From positions 1 through 64,000 of the forward strand of contig JAAWJI010000006.1 of assembly GCA_022796795.1 (NCBI GenBank): a DNA stretch of 64,000 nucleotides, in the 5' to 3' direction. Of the stretch, positions 41,563-49,855 are shown piece by piece. Each line of letters starts with the position of its first letter. The first letter of the stretch is position 1. Made by a program: the position numbers and the translations under genes. This DNA comes from Lachnospiraceae bacterium (GTDB lineage Bacteria; Bacillota; Clostridia; Lachnospirales; Lachnospiraceae). The notes beneath the pieces were generated by a model. It was not told the DNA's origin. It saw only the letters and a program-made list of their open reading frames with translations, and did no database searches.

Positions 41563-43764
41563 ATGATGGATAAGAACCTGAAACAACAGCTCTCCATCAA
41601 TGGGTTTAGACACATGTTCATTCATTCCTGCCTCCAGACAGCGTCTCTTATCCTCCTCATAGGCATTGGCCGTCATAGCAATGATCGGAATGGTTTTCGC
41701 GTCCTCCCGATCCACAAGCCGGATAGCCCGGGTGGCTGCCAAACCATCCATGACAGGCATCATCACATCCATCAGAATACAGGCAAAGGTTCCTGGCTCA
41801 CTGTCTGCAAAGGCTTCCAGAGCTTCCTGACCATCCATAACAGCAGTCACCTCAATGCCCTCGTCCTCCAGAATATACTGCGTAATCTCCAGATTCAGCT
41901 CATTATCCTCCGCCACCAGTATCCGAAGTCCCGAAAGAGTTCCTTCTCTGCTTCTTTCTTCCTCCTGTCCCTCTTCGTACTCCCGGTCTATTTGCATAGG
42001 AATCTCCACTGTAAAGCGGCTGCCTTCATTGATACGGCTTTCCACCTCAATGGTGCCTCCCATCAGATCTACAAATTTCTTTGTAATTGCCATCCCCAGA
42101 CCGGTTCCTTTATAGTTGCTGCGGTTCCCGTCATCCTCCTGGGCAAAGGCGTCAAAAATATGGGGCAGAAACTCCGGTTTCATGCCGATGCCTGTATCCT
42201 CCACCTCAAAGCGGAAGCGTGCCATATCCCCCTCCGCCGAAATCTCCCGAAGCCGAAAGTAAATTTTTCCCCCGTCAGGCGTAAACTTTACTGCATTTCC
42301 CAAAATATTAATCAATACCTGTCTCAGGTGCAGCTCATCTCCCAACACATGAGGATGCGTAAGCTTTTCAAATTCTTCCACCAACTCCAGGTTTCGGGAC
42401 TGCAGATGTCCCCCTACGATAGAGGCGCAGTTTCCGGCAATGATCTTTAGTTCCATAGGCCCGCAGACGATCTTGGTCTTTCCGCTCTCAATCCTGGACA
42501 TATCCAGCACATCGTTTACCAGGCTTAGCAAATGGCCGGAGGAGCCCTGAATCTTCTTCAGGCAGTCCAGCACCCGCTCCTGATTGTTCAGATTTTTCAA
42601 CGCAATATCCGTCATACCCATAATCCCATTAATAGGCGTGCGAATATCGTGGGACATGTGAGACAGAAAATCGCTTTTGGCCATGCTGGCAGCCTTAGCC
42701 GCATCCGCCGCATCACGAAGCAGCCCATTTGCCTGTTTTTGATGCTCGATGAGCCGCAGACTGCCCCTTCTGTCAAGGACAAAGTACAAAATCAGTCCCA
42801 CTAGGATCACTGCAAGAACTGCAATGAAAGAAATATAAATAATAGTGGCATTGATAAAAGCTGCCGTATGAGCGCCCAAAACCCTGGTGGGCACATAGGT
42901 CAGCATATACCAGTCTGTCTTGGGTACCGGCGAAACAGCCACAAAATACTTTTCCGAACCGTAATGAAACTCATAGCTGGAGCTTTCTCTCTCCTCCAAG
43001 CTCTTTTTAAGGTCCTCCAGGGTTCCCCCATGAAGAAAAGAATACTCCTCCATGGCCTCCAGCATATCATAACTGTCAATAAAACCGCCTTCACACCGAT
43101 GACGGAACAACTGACAGCCGTTCTCTCCCACCACGTATACATGGCTTTTCCCATGAAAAATATCCTTCTCAAAGGTGTCCTGAAAAATACCGATCTCTAT
43201 GGCTACTCCCACATGGGTGATCCTTTCCTCTCCTACCATCTGGGGACTGTCCAGAGCCTTTATAAACAACATATAGAGACTATCATCTGCCTGAGTATCC
43301 AAAGTTGTAACCACTTCCCACTCCTTTTCCCCACCAGACAGAATCTCCGTATTTCTCCACTCCCCAGTCCGTCCGTCCGACCGGTAAATATGAGCTTCGC
43401 TGTCAAAAGCCAGCACAGTCCCCTGATCCAGTTCAAGAAAACGACTGATCTCCTTCAGATACACGGGCAGCTCTTCCAGCCCTTCAGGCGCTTTCTGCAT
43501 TAGAAGATGTTCCGCCATCCTGGCCGTATCCCGGTAGCGCACCACCTCTGATTCAATAATCAGGGTGGTCTTATCCGTAATCTCAATAAAATGGGAATTC
43601 CGCTCCTGAAACATAGCGTTATTCAGATATTTGTAAAAAATCAAAATGCAGGAAACAGATAATACAGCCAGGAAAACCGCCACCGTCAAAGGCAAAATTC
43701 TCTCCCGCCTTCTTCGTCCTTGCTCCGGACTTTCATCCATCTCCTGACCATCCCACTCTATCAT
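41542..43764 (-). CDS. Hybrid sensor histidine kinase with C-terminal receiver
   Basis: 740 residues. Membrane segments at about 24-45 and 302-330 enclose an extracytoplasmic sensor of about 255 residues with a Cache-like layout. HisKA follows with SHDIRTPINGIMG (phosphoacceptor His372), then HATPase with N box LGNAVKFT, DTGIGM and GTGLGMAI. A receiver domain spans about 612-735 with Asp666 in CILMDVMMPVMDG. No Hpt or output domain is attached and no regulator gene adjoins, so the phosphate partner is elsewhere. Promoter at 43828-43856. Confidence 0.93.
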   Translation of the reverse strand: MIEWDGQEMDESPEQGRRRRERILPLTVAVFLAVLSVSCILIFYKYLNNAMFQERNSHFIEITDKTTLIIESEVVRYRDTARMAEHLLMQKAPEGLEELPVYLKEISRFLELDQGTVLAFDSEAHIYRSDGRTGEWRNTEILSGGEKEWEVVTTLDTQADDSLYMLFIKALDSPQMVGEERITHVGVAIEIGIFQDTFEKDIFHGKSHVYVVGENGCQLFRHRCEGGFIDSYDMLEAMEEYSFLHGGTLEDLKKSLEERESSSYEFHYGSEKYFVAVSPVPKTDWYMLTYVPTRVLGAHTAAFINATIIYISFIAVLAVILVGLILYFVLDRRGSLRLIEHQKQANGLLRDAADAAKAASMAKSDFLSHMSHDIRTPINGIMGMTDIALKNLNNQERVLDCLKKIQGSSGHLLSLVNDVLDMSRIESGKTKIVCGPMELKIIAGNCASIVGGHLQSRNLELVEEFEKLTHPHVLGDELHLRQVLINILGNAVKFTPDGGKIYFRLREISAEGDMARFRFEVEDTGIGMKPEFLPHIFDAFAQEDDGNRSNYKGTGLGMAITKKFVDLMGGTIEVESRINEGSRFTVEIPMQIDREYEEGQEEERSREGTLSGLRILVAEDNELNLEITQYILEDEGIEVTAVMDGQEALEAFADSEPGTFACILMDVMMPVMDGLAATRAIRLVDREDAKTIPIIAMTANAYEEDKRRCLEAGMNEHVSKPIDGELLFQVLIHHLKKEQK

Positions 43765-43827
43765 GGCTCTTCCTCCCCTTAAAAAGCCCTGGCGACCATT
43801 TTCTACCAGAAAAATTTTCCTATTATT

Positions 43828-43856
43828 ATTTTACAGAGCATAGCATAAAATGTCAA
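43828..43856 (-). promoter_or_regulatory. Promoter of the hybrid histidine kinase gene
   Basis: Minus strand TTGACA (plus 43851-43856), 17 bases, TAAAAT (plus 43828-43833). The ATG follows about 65 bases on, with GGGGAGGA. Confidence 0.75.
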
Positions 43857-43906
43857 CGACCAGACATGGATAGAATCATCGAAATCCCAAGAAAAATCTT
43901 ATAATA

Positions 43907-44059
43907 TTATTTCAGGCAGTCACGATATTCTTCCAGGCAGTTCTTCATAATCCATGCCAGAATAATCTTTTCCGAAAGCAGCCGCTTGCAGGCCGCGTCA
44001 TAGCTGGCTTTCTCATCAGCCACACGAATATTTTTCGCTATAGTAGTATCTGTATTCAT
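43907..44059 (-). pseudogene. Truncated Rpn-type nuclease/transposase (50 codons)
   Basis: GGAGGT precedes ATG 44059. The 50 codons read NIRVADEKASYDAACKRLL, then SEKIILAWIMKNCLEEYRD, then a stop. This is the N-terminus of the PD-(D/E)XK Rpn family recombination-promoting nucleases common in Lachnospiraceae, which are about 300 residues. The reading frame ends just before the catalytic region, so the gene is a remnant, though its own translation signals survive. Confidence 0.75.
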
Positions 44060-44154
44060 GGCGCACACCTCCTGCTTTTACTGGTATTTTATCATATTTC
44101 ATACGAACAGACCACAATAGTTTTCATAACTTCAGCTGAAATCAGAATTTTAAA

Positions 44155-44183
44155 TTTTCATGCAGCTAAAATTCTGGTACAAT
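44155..44183 (+). promoter_or_regulatory. Promoter of rlmH (extended -10)
   Basis: TACAAT (44178-44183) with a TG two bases upstream, and TTTTCA 17 bases before it. Confidence 0.55.
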
Positions 44184-44229
44184 AGTTTTGCATAGGGAAT
44201 TTATAGCGGGAAAAGAAAGGATAAATATC

Positions 44230-44709
44230 ATGAAAATCACCATCGTGACAGTTGGAAAGCTTAAAGAGGCTTACTGGAAGGGAGCGATAGCAGAATATGA
44301 AAAGCGACTTGGACGTTATTGTAAGCTGGAAATTCTGGAGCTGCCGGATGAGAAGACCCCTGACGGCGCAAGCGAAGCTTTGGAGCAGCAAATCAAAGAT
44401 CGGGAGGGAGAGCGGATTCTAAAGGCCATAAAAGAGGAAGCCTATGTGCTTGCCTTGGCTATTGAGGGAGCTATGCCGGATTCTGTAGAGCTGGCCCAAA
44501 AACTGGAGCGACTGGCCGTGGACGGAAAAAGCCATCTGATCTTTGTTATCGGCGGGTCCCTTGGATTGTCAAAGAGGGTGCTGAAGCGGGCGGACGAGCT
44601 TTTAAGCTTTTCTCGTATGACCTTTCCCCACCAGCTTATGCGGGTGATTCTTCTGGAGCAGCTTTACCGAAGCTTCCGGATCCAGAATCATCAGCCTTAT
44701 CACAAGTAA
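44230..44709 (+). CDS. rlmH: 23S rRNA pseudouridine1915 N3-methyltransferase
   Basis: 159 residues from ATG 44230 (MKITIVTVGKLKE, the family start); 14 upstream codons lack a ribosome site. SPOUT-fold enzyme that methylates pseudouridine 1915 in helix 69 of 23S rRNA on the assembled ribosome. The knot is FVIGGSLGLS near 107-116, and the C-terminus RSFRIQNHQPYHK is the canonical ending. Monocistronic. Confidence 0.97.
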   Translation: MKITIVTVGKLKEAYWKGAIAEYEKRLGRYCKLEILELPDEKTPDGASEALEQQIKDREGERILKAIKEEAYVLALAIEGAMPDSVELAQKLERLAVDGKSHLIFVIGGSLGLSKRVLKRADELLSFSRMTFPHQLMRVILLEQLYRSFRIQNHQPYHK

Positions 44710-44970
44710 ACGAAATAGAACAAATGTTCTGAAACCAGGAGAGAATACAAGCTATATTTTAATCCCTGGAAAGTTTGTTGCTTCCATGGGGTTAGTATGA
44801 AAAACTTATCGTTAAGATTAGCTCTACAGAATTATATTACATTGAAGAAGAGTAGAATTTTAAATTTCATTTTACATACCAGAATTTTATTTGTTTGGCA
44901 GTAGCATTTTCCAGGAAAATATTGTAGAATAACAACGTACGCAATAGAAAAATGAAAAGGAGGCCCCCTT
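44710..44970. other. AT-rich intergenic stretch
   Basis: No gene supported. A 36-codon frame (44798-44908) lacks a convincing ribosome site. AGAATTTTAAATTT occurs here (about 44853) and again before rlmH (about 44144), each time followed within 25 bases by an AATTCT- or AGAATT-type inverse, which could be a shared site. TGTAGAAT at 44923-44930 may be an extended -10 for the next gene. Confidence 0.35.
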
Positions 44971-45624
44971 ATGGCCTGGTGTCCCAGATGTAAAAATGAA
45001 TATGTGGAAGGAATTACCCACTGTCCCGACTGCGATGTGGATCTGATAGACCAGCTTGTTACAGAGTCGGAAAAAGAAGAGTCTTTGGAAATTCCAGAGG
45101 ATTATATCTTCCCCGAGGATTTTGACCCCCGCAGTGTCCTGGAGCCCAAAGAGAGACCGGAGCCGGCGCGCCTGTACAAAAGTCCCCAGGAGCGCTATGC
45201 GGATCTGAAGTCTTCCGCCTGGACCTTCCTTCTCATGGGTGGTGCCGGGCTTGTTATTATGATTCTTGGATGGGCCGGCGTCCTCCGTCTTCCCCTGGCC
45301 CCCTTTGCTCTGGGTGTCATGACCGCCCTGTTTGCCGCATTTGTGGGCATCGGTATTGTGTCCTTTCGAAATGCCGGGAAGTTACGAGAAAATATAGATG
45401 CGGAAAATGCCTTTACGGATTCCGTCATCCAGTGGTATCACACAGAGGGCCAAAAAAGCCCTGCATGGAACGCTCTGAATACAGACCAGCCGGAGGAGCT
45501 TTTGTACCTGCAGAAATCCGAGCTAATCCAACAGCTGATAAAGGAGCAATTCCCTCAGATTGACCAGGCTCTTCTGGAAAAACTGAGCGATGATTTCTGT
45601 GAAGAGGATTTCTCCGCTTCCTAA
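44971..45624 (+). CDS. Zinc-ribbon membrane protein of unknown function
   Basis: 217 residues. The N-terminal double zinc ribbon reads WCPRCKNEY and HCPDCDVDL (two CxxC pairs within 25 residues). An acidic linker follows, then two membrane segments (about 75-97 and 105-125, LLMGGAGLVIMILGWAGVL and FALGVMTALFAAFVGIGIV). The C-terminal 90 residues are cytoplasmic and Asp/Glu-rich. Such proteins are frequent in Lachnospiraceae with no assigned role. AAAGGAGG precedes the ATG. Confidence 0.85.
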   Translation: MAWCPRCKNEYVEGITHCPDCDVDLIDQLVTESEKEESLEIPEDYIFPEDFDPRSVLEPKERPEPARLYKSPQERYADLKSSAWTFLLMGGAGLVIMILGWAGVLRLPLAPFALGVMTALFAAFVGIGIVSFRNAGKLRENIDAENAFTDSVIQWYHTEGQKSPAWNALNTDQPEELLYLQKSELIQQLIKEQFPQIDQALLEKLSDDFCEEDFSAS

Positions 45625-45718
45625 GCTTGCCCCATGTTTTCCGCAAGGATCTCTGGAAGCTTGAATAAAGAAAGTCCTGAGAAAAATTTCTGTAACGATA
45701 GGGAAAAGGAGTTTTACT

Positions 45719-46261
45719 ATGCCAGTTGTAAGAAAAGCATGTCCGGCAGATATCCGACAGATCGTCGAAATTTACCAACGAATTCTCACAAAGGAAGAGA
45801 ATGAGGGAACCGCCACCGGCTGGATTCGCGGCGTCTATCCCACAGAGCAAACCGCGCTTCAGGCTCTGAAAGACCAAGAATTATTCGTCATGACAGAGGG
45901 AGAGCAAGTTGTTGCCGCAGCTAAGATCAACCAAACTCAGGTTCCGGAGTACAAGGACGCCCTGTGGTCCTGTCCGGATGCTCCTCCCCAGCAGGTCATG
46001 GTTCTTCACACCCTGACCGTGGATCCTGACTGCGCGGGAAAAGGCTATGGAAGCGCCTTTGTTAAATTTTATGAGGAATACGCTTTTGCGCAGGGCTGCC
46101 CCTTTCTCCGTATGGATACAAACGCAAAAAATACGGCTGCCCGAAGCCTTTATCAGCGCCTGGGCTACCGGGAAGCCGGTATCGTCCCCTGTACCTTTGA
46201 GGGAATTCCTGGAGTGCAGCTGGTGTGTCTGGAGAAGAAGCTGACAGACAATTCCATATAA
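45719..46261 (+). CDS. GNAT family N-acetyltransferase
   Basis: 180 residues, single GNAT domain. Motif A is LTVDPDCAGKGYGSAFVKF (Q/RxxGxG variant AGKGYG, about 104-109), motif B NAKNTAARSLYQRLGYREAG. The start MPVVRKACPADIRQI is typical of small GNATs acting on amines or protein N-termini. AAAAGGAG lies eight bases before the ATG. Substrate not predictable. Confidence 0.93.
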   Translation: MPVVRKACPADIRQIVEIYQRILTKEENEGTATGWIRGVYPTEQTALQALKDQELFVMTEGEQVVAAAKINQTQVPEYKDALWSCPDAPPQQVMVLHTLTVDPDCAGKGYGSAFVKFYEEYAFAQGCPFLRMDTNAKNTAARSLYQRLGYREAGIVPCTFEGIPGVQLVCLEKKLTDNSI

Positions 46262-46269
46262 GGGAAAGC

Positions 46270-46320
46270 AAACCAGGAGCCGCTGTGGTATTTTCACAGC
46301 GGCTCCTGGTTTGTTCTATT
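46270..46320. terminator. Bidirectional terminator between the GNAT gene and nfnB
   Basis: A perfect 18-bp stem (46270-46287 with 46295-46312) around GTATTTT, A-rich on the left and TTGTTCTATTTGTTT on the right. It serves the convergent genes on both sides. Confidence 0.9.
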
Positions 46321-46372
46321 TGTTTTTCTTATTCTTTTACAAGCTCTTTTCTGCTACTCCTGCCTGGAATTT

Positions 46373-47761
46373 TTATTTCCCGCTGAGATACTCATGGATT
46401 CCTCTGGCCGCATCCTTTCCGGCGCCCATAGCCAGAATTACGGTAGCAGCTCCCGTCACCGCGTCGCCGCCTGCGAATACGCCCTCCTTGGAAGTAGCGC
46501 CCACATCCTCGCTGGCAACAATACATTTTCTCCGATTGGTCTCCAGACCCTTGGTGGTGGAGGAAATCAGGGGATTGGGGGAAGTGCCCAGGGACATGAT
46601 CACCGTGTCCACCTCAATATCAAACTCCGAGCCTGGCACCTCCACCGGACGCCTCCGGCCGGAAGCATCCGGCTCTCCCAGTTCCATGCGGATACAGCGG
46701 ATTCCATTGACCCAGCCGTCCTCTCCCACCAGAATCTCTGTGGGATTTGTCAGCAGATCAAAGATAATACCCTCTTCCTTGGCATGGTGAACCTCCTCCA
46801 CACGTGCAGGAAGCTCCTCCTCGGAACGGCGATAGACAATATGTACCTCAGCGCCCAGACGCAGAGCCGTGCGCGCCGCGTCCATAGCCACGTTTCCGCC
46901 GCCTACCACGGCTACTTTCTTACCCAGAGCAATGGGGGTATCATAATTGGGGTCAAAGGCCTTCATCAGGTTATTTCTGGTCAGGTACTCATTGGCAGAA
47001 AATACGCCGCAGGCTGTCTCTCCCGGGATTCCCATGAACTTGGGAAGTCCTGCTCCGGAACCGATAAACACTGCGTCAAAGCCTTCCTCCTCCATGAGCT
47101 CATCAATGGTCACTGACTTTCCGATAATAACATCTGTCTCGATCTTTACGCCCAGGGCCTTTACATTCTCCACCTCGGGAAGCACCACCCCGTCTTTAGG
47201 CAGACGAAACTCAGGAATTCCATATACCAGCACGCCGCCGGCCTTATGTAACGCCTCAAAAATAGTCACATCATAGCCAAGCTTAGCCAGATCTCCGGCA
47301 CAGGTCAGTCCTGCAGGGCCGGAACCGATCACCGCCACCTTCTTGCCCAGTTTTTCTGTGGGCACAGGAGGCTGAATGCCGTTCTCTCTGGCCCAGTCTG
47401 CCACGAAACGCTCCAGCTTTCCAATCGACACTGCCTCCCCCTTAATTCCACGGATGCAGCGGCCCTCGCACTGGCTCTCCTGGGGACATACGCGTCCGCA
47501 GATCGCCGGCAGGGCGGAAGACTGACTAATGACCTGATAGGCCTCCTCCATCTTTCCTTCTTTTACTTCCTTAATAAAATCTGGGATGTTGATCTTTACC
47601 GGACATCCCTCCATGCATTTTGCATTTTTGCAGCCCAGGCAGCGCTGTGCCTCTTCCACAGCCTCCTCCTGATTGTATCCCAGGCAAACCTCATCAAAAT
47701 TCGTGGCACGGACCTTGGGATCCTGCTCTCTTACCGGTACCTTCTTTAATACGTCTGCCAT
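46373..47761 (-). CDS. nfnB: NfnB, large subunit of NADH-dependent ferredoxin:NADP oxidoreductase
   Basis: 462 residues. N-terminal region has two [4Fe-4S] sets (CLGCKNAKCMEGCPV near 41-55, ICGRVCPQESQCEGRC near 88-103). Two Rossmann domains follow: GSGPAGLTCAG (FAD) and VVGGGNVAMDAARTALRLGA (NADPH), closing with GVFAGGDAVTGAATVILAMGAGK. Such proteins are often labelled glutamate synthase small subunit (GltA), but the upstream NfnA partner and the lack of a glutamate synthase large subunit favour the electron-bifurcating transhydrogenase. Its ATG overlaps the nfnA stop (TAATG). Confidence 0.9.
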   Translation of the reverse strand: MADVLKKVPVREQDPKVRATNFDEVCLGYNQEEAVEEAQRCLGCKNAKCMEGCPVKINIPDFIKEVKEGKMEEAYQVISQSSALPAICGRVCPQESQCEGRCIRGIKGEAVSIGKLERFVADWARENGIQPPVPTEKLGKKVAVIGSGPAGLTCAGDLAKLGYDVTIFEALHKAGGVLVYGIPEFRLPKDGVVLPEVENVKALGVKIETDVIIGKSVTIDELMEEEGFDAVFIGSGAGLPKFMGIPGETACGVFSANEYLTRNNLMKAFDPNYDTPIALGKKVAVVGGGNVAMDAARTALRLGAEVHIVYRRSEEELPARVEEVHHAKEEGIIFDLLTNPTEILVGEDGWVNGIRCIRMELGEPDASGRRRPVEVPGSEFDIEVDTVIMSLGTSPNPLISSTTKGLETNRRKCIVASEDVGATSKEGVFAGGDAVTGAATVILAMGAGKDAARGIHEYLSGK

Positions 47762-48645
47762 TATTTGTCACCTCCGCAATTTCCGCATCCACCGTGATGG
47801 GTTTCTCCCTCCTGATATTTCAGGAGACGGCGTCCTTCCTCCGTCTTGTACATGGCCGCCCGTTTCATGGCCTGATCAAAGTCAATCAGATGACCGTCAA
47901 ACTCTGGTCCGTCCACACAGGCAAACTTCACTTCATCTCCCACCAGCACACGGCAGGCGCCGCACATACCAGTTCCGTCCACCATAATAGGGTTCATACT
48001 GACAATCGTAGGAATTCCAAGCTTCTTGGTGGTCAGACAGGAAAACTTCATCATGATCATGGGACCGATAGCCACACACAGATCATAGTGATGGCCCTCG
48101 CTTACCAGCTTCTCCAGCATAGCTGTACCCACGCCGTGGAATCCGTAGCTGCCGTCGTCCGTACACAGATACAGATTTCCCACCTTGCTCATCTCATCCT
48201 CCAGGATCAGCAGGTCTTTGGTCCTGGCTCCCACAATAATGTCACATGTAATCCCATGGTCATGCAGCCATTTGGCCTGAGGGTACACCGGAGCCGTACC
48301 CACGCCGCCTGCAATGAACACCACCTTTTTCTTCTTTACTTCCTCAAAGTCATCTGTAACCAACTCAGAGGGGCGTCCCAGAGGTCCTACGAAGTCCATA
48401 AAGGAATCGCCTTCCTTCAGATCAACCATCTTTGTGGTGGAAACGCCGATGGGTTGGAACACAATCGTAACCGTACCGGCCTCTCTGTCATAATCGCAGA
48501 TGGTCAGCGGGATCCGTTCAGCCGTCTCATCCAACCGCACAATTATAAACTGTCCCGGCTCACAGGTCTTGGCAACCCGCGGAGCATGAACAACTTTCAT
48601 GTAGACATTTGCAGAGAGCTGCTCTGCCTTCAAAATCTTAAACAT
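47761..48645 (-). CDS. nfnA: NfnA, small subunit of NADH-dependent ferredoxin:NADP oxidoreductase
   Basis: 294 residues from ATG 48645 (GGAGG seven bases upstream). Ferredoxin-reductase fold: FAD site RIPLTICDYDR, NAD site FIAGGVGTAPVYPQ. The [2Fe-2S] segment near the C-terminus is GTGMCGACRVLVGDEVKFAC. A short Cys/Gly tail (GGCGNCGG) follows. With NfnB it moves electrons between NADH, reduced ferredoxin and NADPH by flavin-based bifurcation, supplying NADPH in a fermenter. Promoter at 48718-48746. Confidence 0.9.
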   Translation of the reverse strand: MFKILKAEQLSANVYMKVVHAPRVAKTCEPGQFIIVRLDETAERIPLTICDYDREAGTVTIVFQPIGVSTTKMVDLKEGDSFMDFVGPLGRPSELVTDDFEEVKKKKVVFIAGGVGTAPVYPQAKWLHDHGITCDIIVGARTKDLLILEDEMSKVGNLYLCTDDGSYGFHGVGTAMLEKLVSEGHHYDLCVAIGPMIMMKFSCLTTKKLGIPTIVSMNPIMVDGTGMCGACRVLVGDEVKFACVDGPEFDGHLIDFDQAMKRAAMYKTEEGRRLLKYQEGETHHGGCGNCGGDK

Positions 48646-48673
48646 ATGCTTCCTCCTGGAGTACATTTATTCT

Positions 48674-48694
48674 GTACAGGTCCCCACCCTGTAC
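48674..48694. promoter_or_regulatory. Inverted repeat in the nfnA leader
   Basis: GTACAGG (48674-48680) and CCTGTAC (48688-48694), 7 bases apart, between the nfnA promoter and the start codon. Small hairpin or operator. It does not match a Rex site. Confidence 0.4.
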
Positions 48695-48717
48695 TACATT
48701 GACTACTCATCCTATTC

Positions 48718-48746
48718 ATAATAAAGCAATCCCCCGAATATTTCAA
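48718..48746 (-). promoter_or_regulatory. Promoter of nfnAB
   Basis: Minus strand TTGAAA (plus 48741-48746), 17 bases, TATTAT (plus 48718-48723). Confidence 0.7.
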
Positions 48747-48804
48747 CACTTTTTTTGCCCAAGACCCTCTTCCGCCCCGGTAATAAAATCCAGACAGATC
48801 CCTG

Positions 48805-49839
48805 TTATTCTTCTATTCCGGCAGTCTCCCCTGCTTCCCCATCCGGACTGGCTTCCTCTGCTTTGGCGCCTACAGCTGTTCCTGCGTAACTGGCCCTGTC
48901 ATTTTCATTGGTCAGATTCAAAGGTTCGCTGAAATCCAGCTGATATACCACGAACAAAGCCTCGCTGACTATTCCCTTGTCATTGATGGCAACAGCTGTC
49001 AGCATATTGTCCCCTTCCTTCAGGGCGATCCGCCCGGTATAGCGGGTGCTCTCCTGCGTAGGCATGCTGCCGTCCAGGGTATAATAGATCTCTCCGTAGG
49101 CGGCCTCCAGCCGTGGATATACATAATAGGTATATTCTCCTCCGGGAATGGTAGCCCGTGGCTTTTCGATCCGGTAATCCTTAAGCCTTCTCTGCATAGG
49201 TTCCTCTTTGCAGCCCTGGATAACCTCATTGATCTCTCCAGCCCGGCCGGCCTCCATAAGCATATGAAACAGTTCCTCATAGGCAGCCAGCTTTTCCTTT
49301 TCCTCCAGAGGAAAATCCAGGACCTGCTCCATAAGATCCACTGCCATATCCGTCTCTCCAAGCTCCCTATAGGTCCGGGCCAGATACAAAAGCGGTCGCA
49401 TATCCGCCCCCTCTGTATCTGCCTGAAGTTCCTGGGACCTCCGAAGATAAACCACGGCCTCCTCAAAATTTCCGTCTGCAAAACACTTCATTCCTCTCTG
49501 AAGCTGATAGGAATAGCTGTTCCGACTCACGACCATATAATACGCCCCAAAGGCAGCCCCTGCGCAGACCATAAGACCAAAAACCATGAAAATAACATGA
49601 CGATAAAAGGAATTCTTCCAGAGCCTGTACGCCAGCAGCTCTTCTCTTTTAGAACCCCTACGCCTTTTTCCTTCTCTGTTCTCTTCTCCCTGTTCTCTTT
49701 TCTCCTGCTTCTTTTCCTCTTGGTCCCATAGCATCTCATCCAGGGGATCATAGTCAGGAACCATCTGTACTTCATGGCCGCATTTGGGACAAAACACATT
49801 GCCCGGGGCCAACTCCGTATTACATTTGGGACAACGCAT
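48805..49839 (-). CDS. Zinc-ribbon membrane protein with TPR and C-terminal hexosaminidase-like domain
   Basis: 344 residues from ATG 49839 (GGGGAG upstream); the longer frame overlaps ftsK. Zinc ribbon CPKCNTEL and CPKCGHEV (3-25), a basic/acidic linker, one membrane segment (about 80-103), then three TPR-like helical pairs (110-220: GMKCFADGNFEEAVVYLRRS, YLARTYRELGETDMAVDLM). A CHB_HEX_C_1-like domain (about 235-305) is shown by EIYYTLDGSMPTQES and MLTAVAINDKGIVSE. The membrane topology puts the TPR part outside. Recurrent architecture in Lachnospiraceae; function unknown. Confidence 0.85.
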   Translation of the reverse strand: MRCPKCNTELAPGNVFCPKCGHEVQMVPDYDPLDEMLWDQEEKKQEKREQGEENREGKRRRGSKREELLAYRLWKNSFYRHVIFMVFGLMVCAGAAFGAYYMVVSRNSYSYQLQRGMKCFADGNFEEAVVYLRRSQELQADTEGADMRPLLYLARTYRELGETDMAVDLMEQVLDFPLEEKEKLAAYEELFHMLMEAGRAGEINEVIQGCKEEPMQRRLKDYRIEKPRATIPGGEYTYYVYPRLEAAYGEIYYTLDGSMPTQESTRYTGRIALKEGDNMLTAVAINDKGIVSEALFVVYQLDFSEPLNLTNENDRASYAGTAVGAKAEEASPDGEAGETAGIEE

Positions 49840-49855
49840 AGATCCTGTCTCCCCT

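Noticed and set aside
44798-44908. 36-codon frame between rlmH and the zinc-ribbon gene
   Set aside because: Weak ribosome site, AT-driven composition, no similarity seen.
46373-47761. Naming the gene gltA/gltD (glutamate synthase small subunit)
   Set aside because: It is coupled to an NfnA partner and no glutamate synthase large subunit is present.
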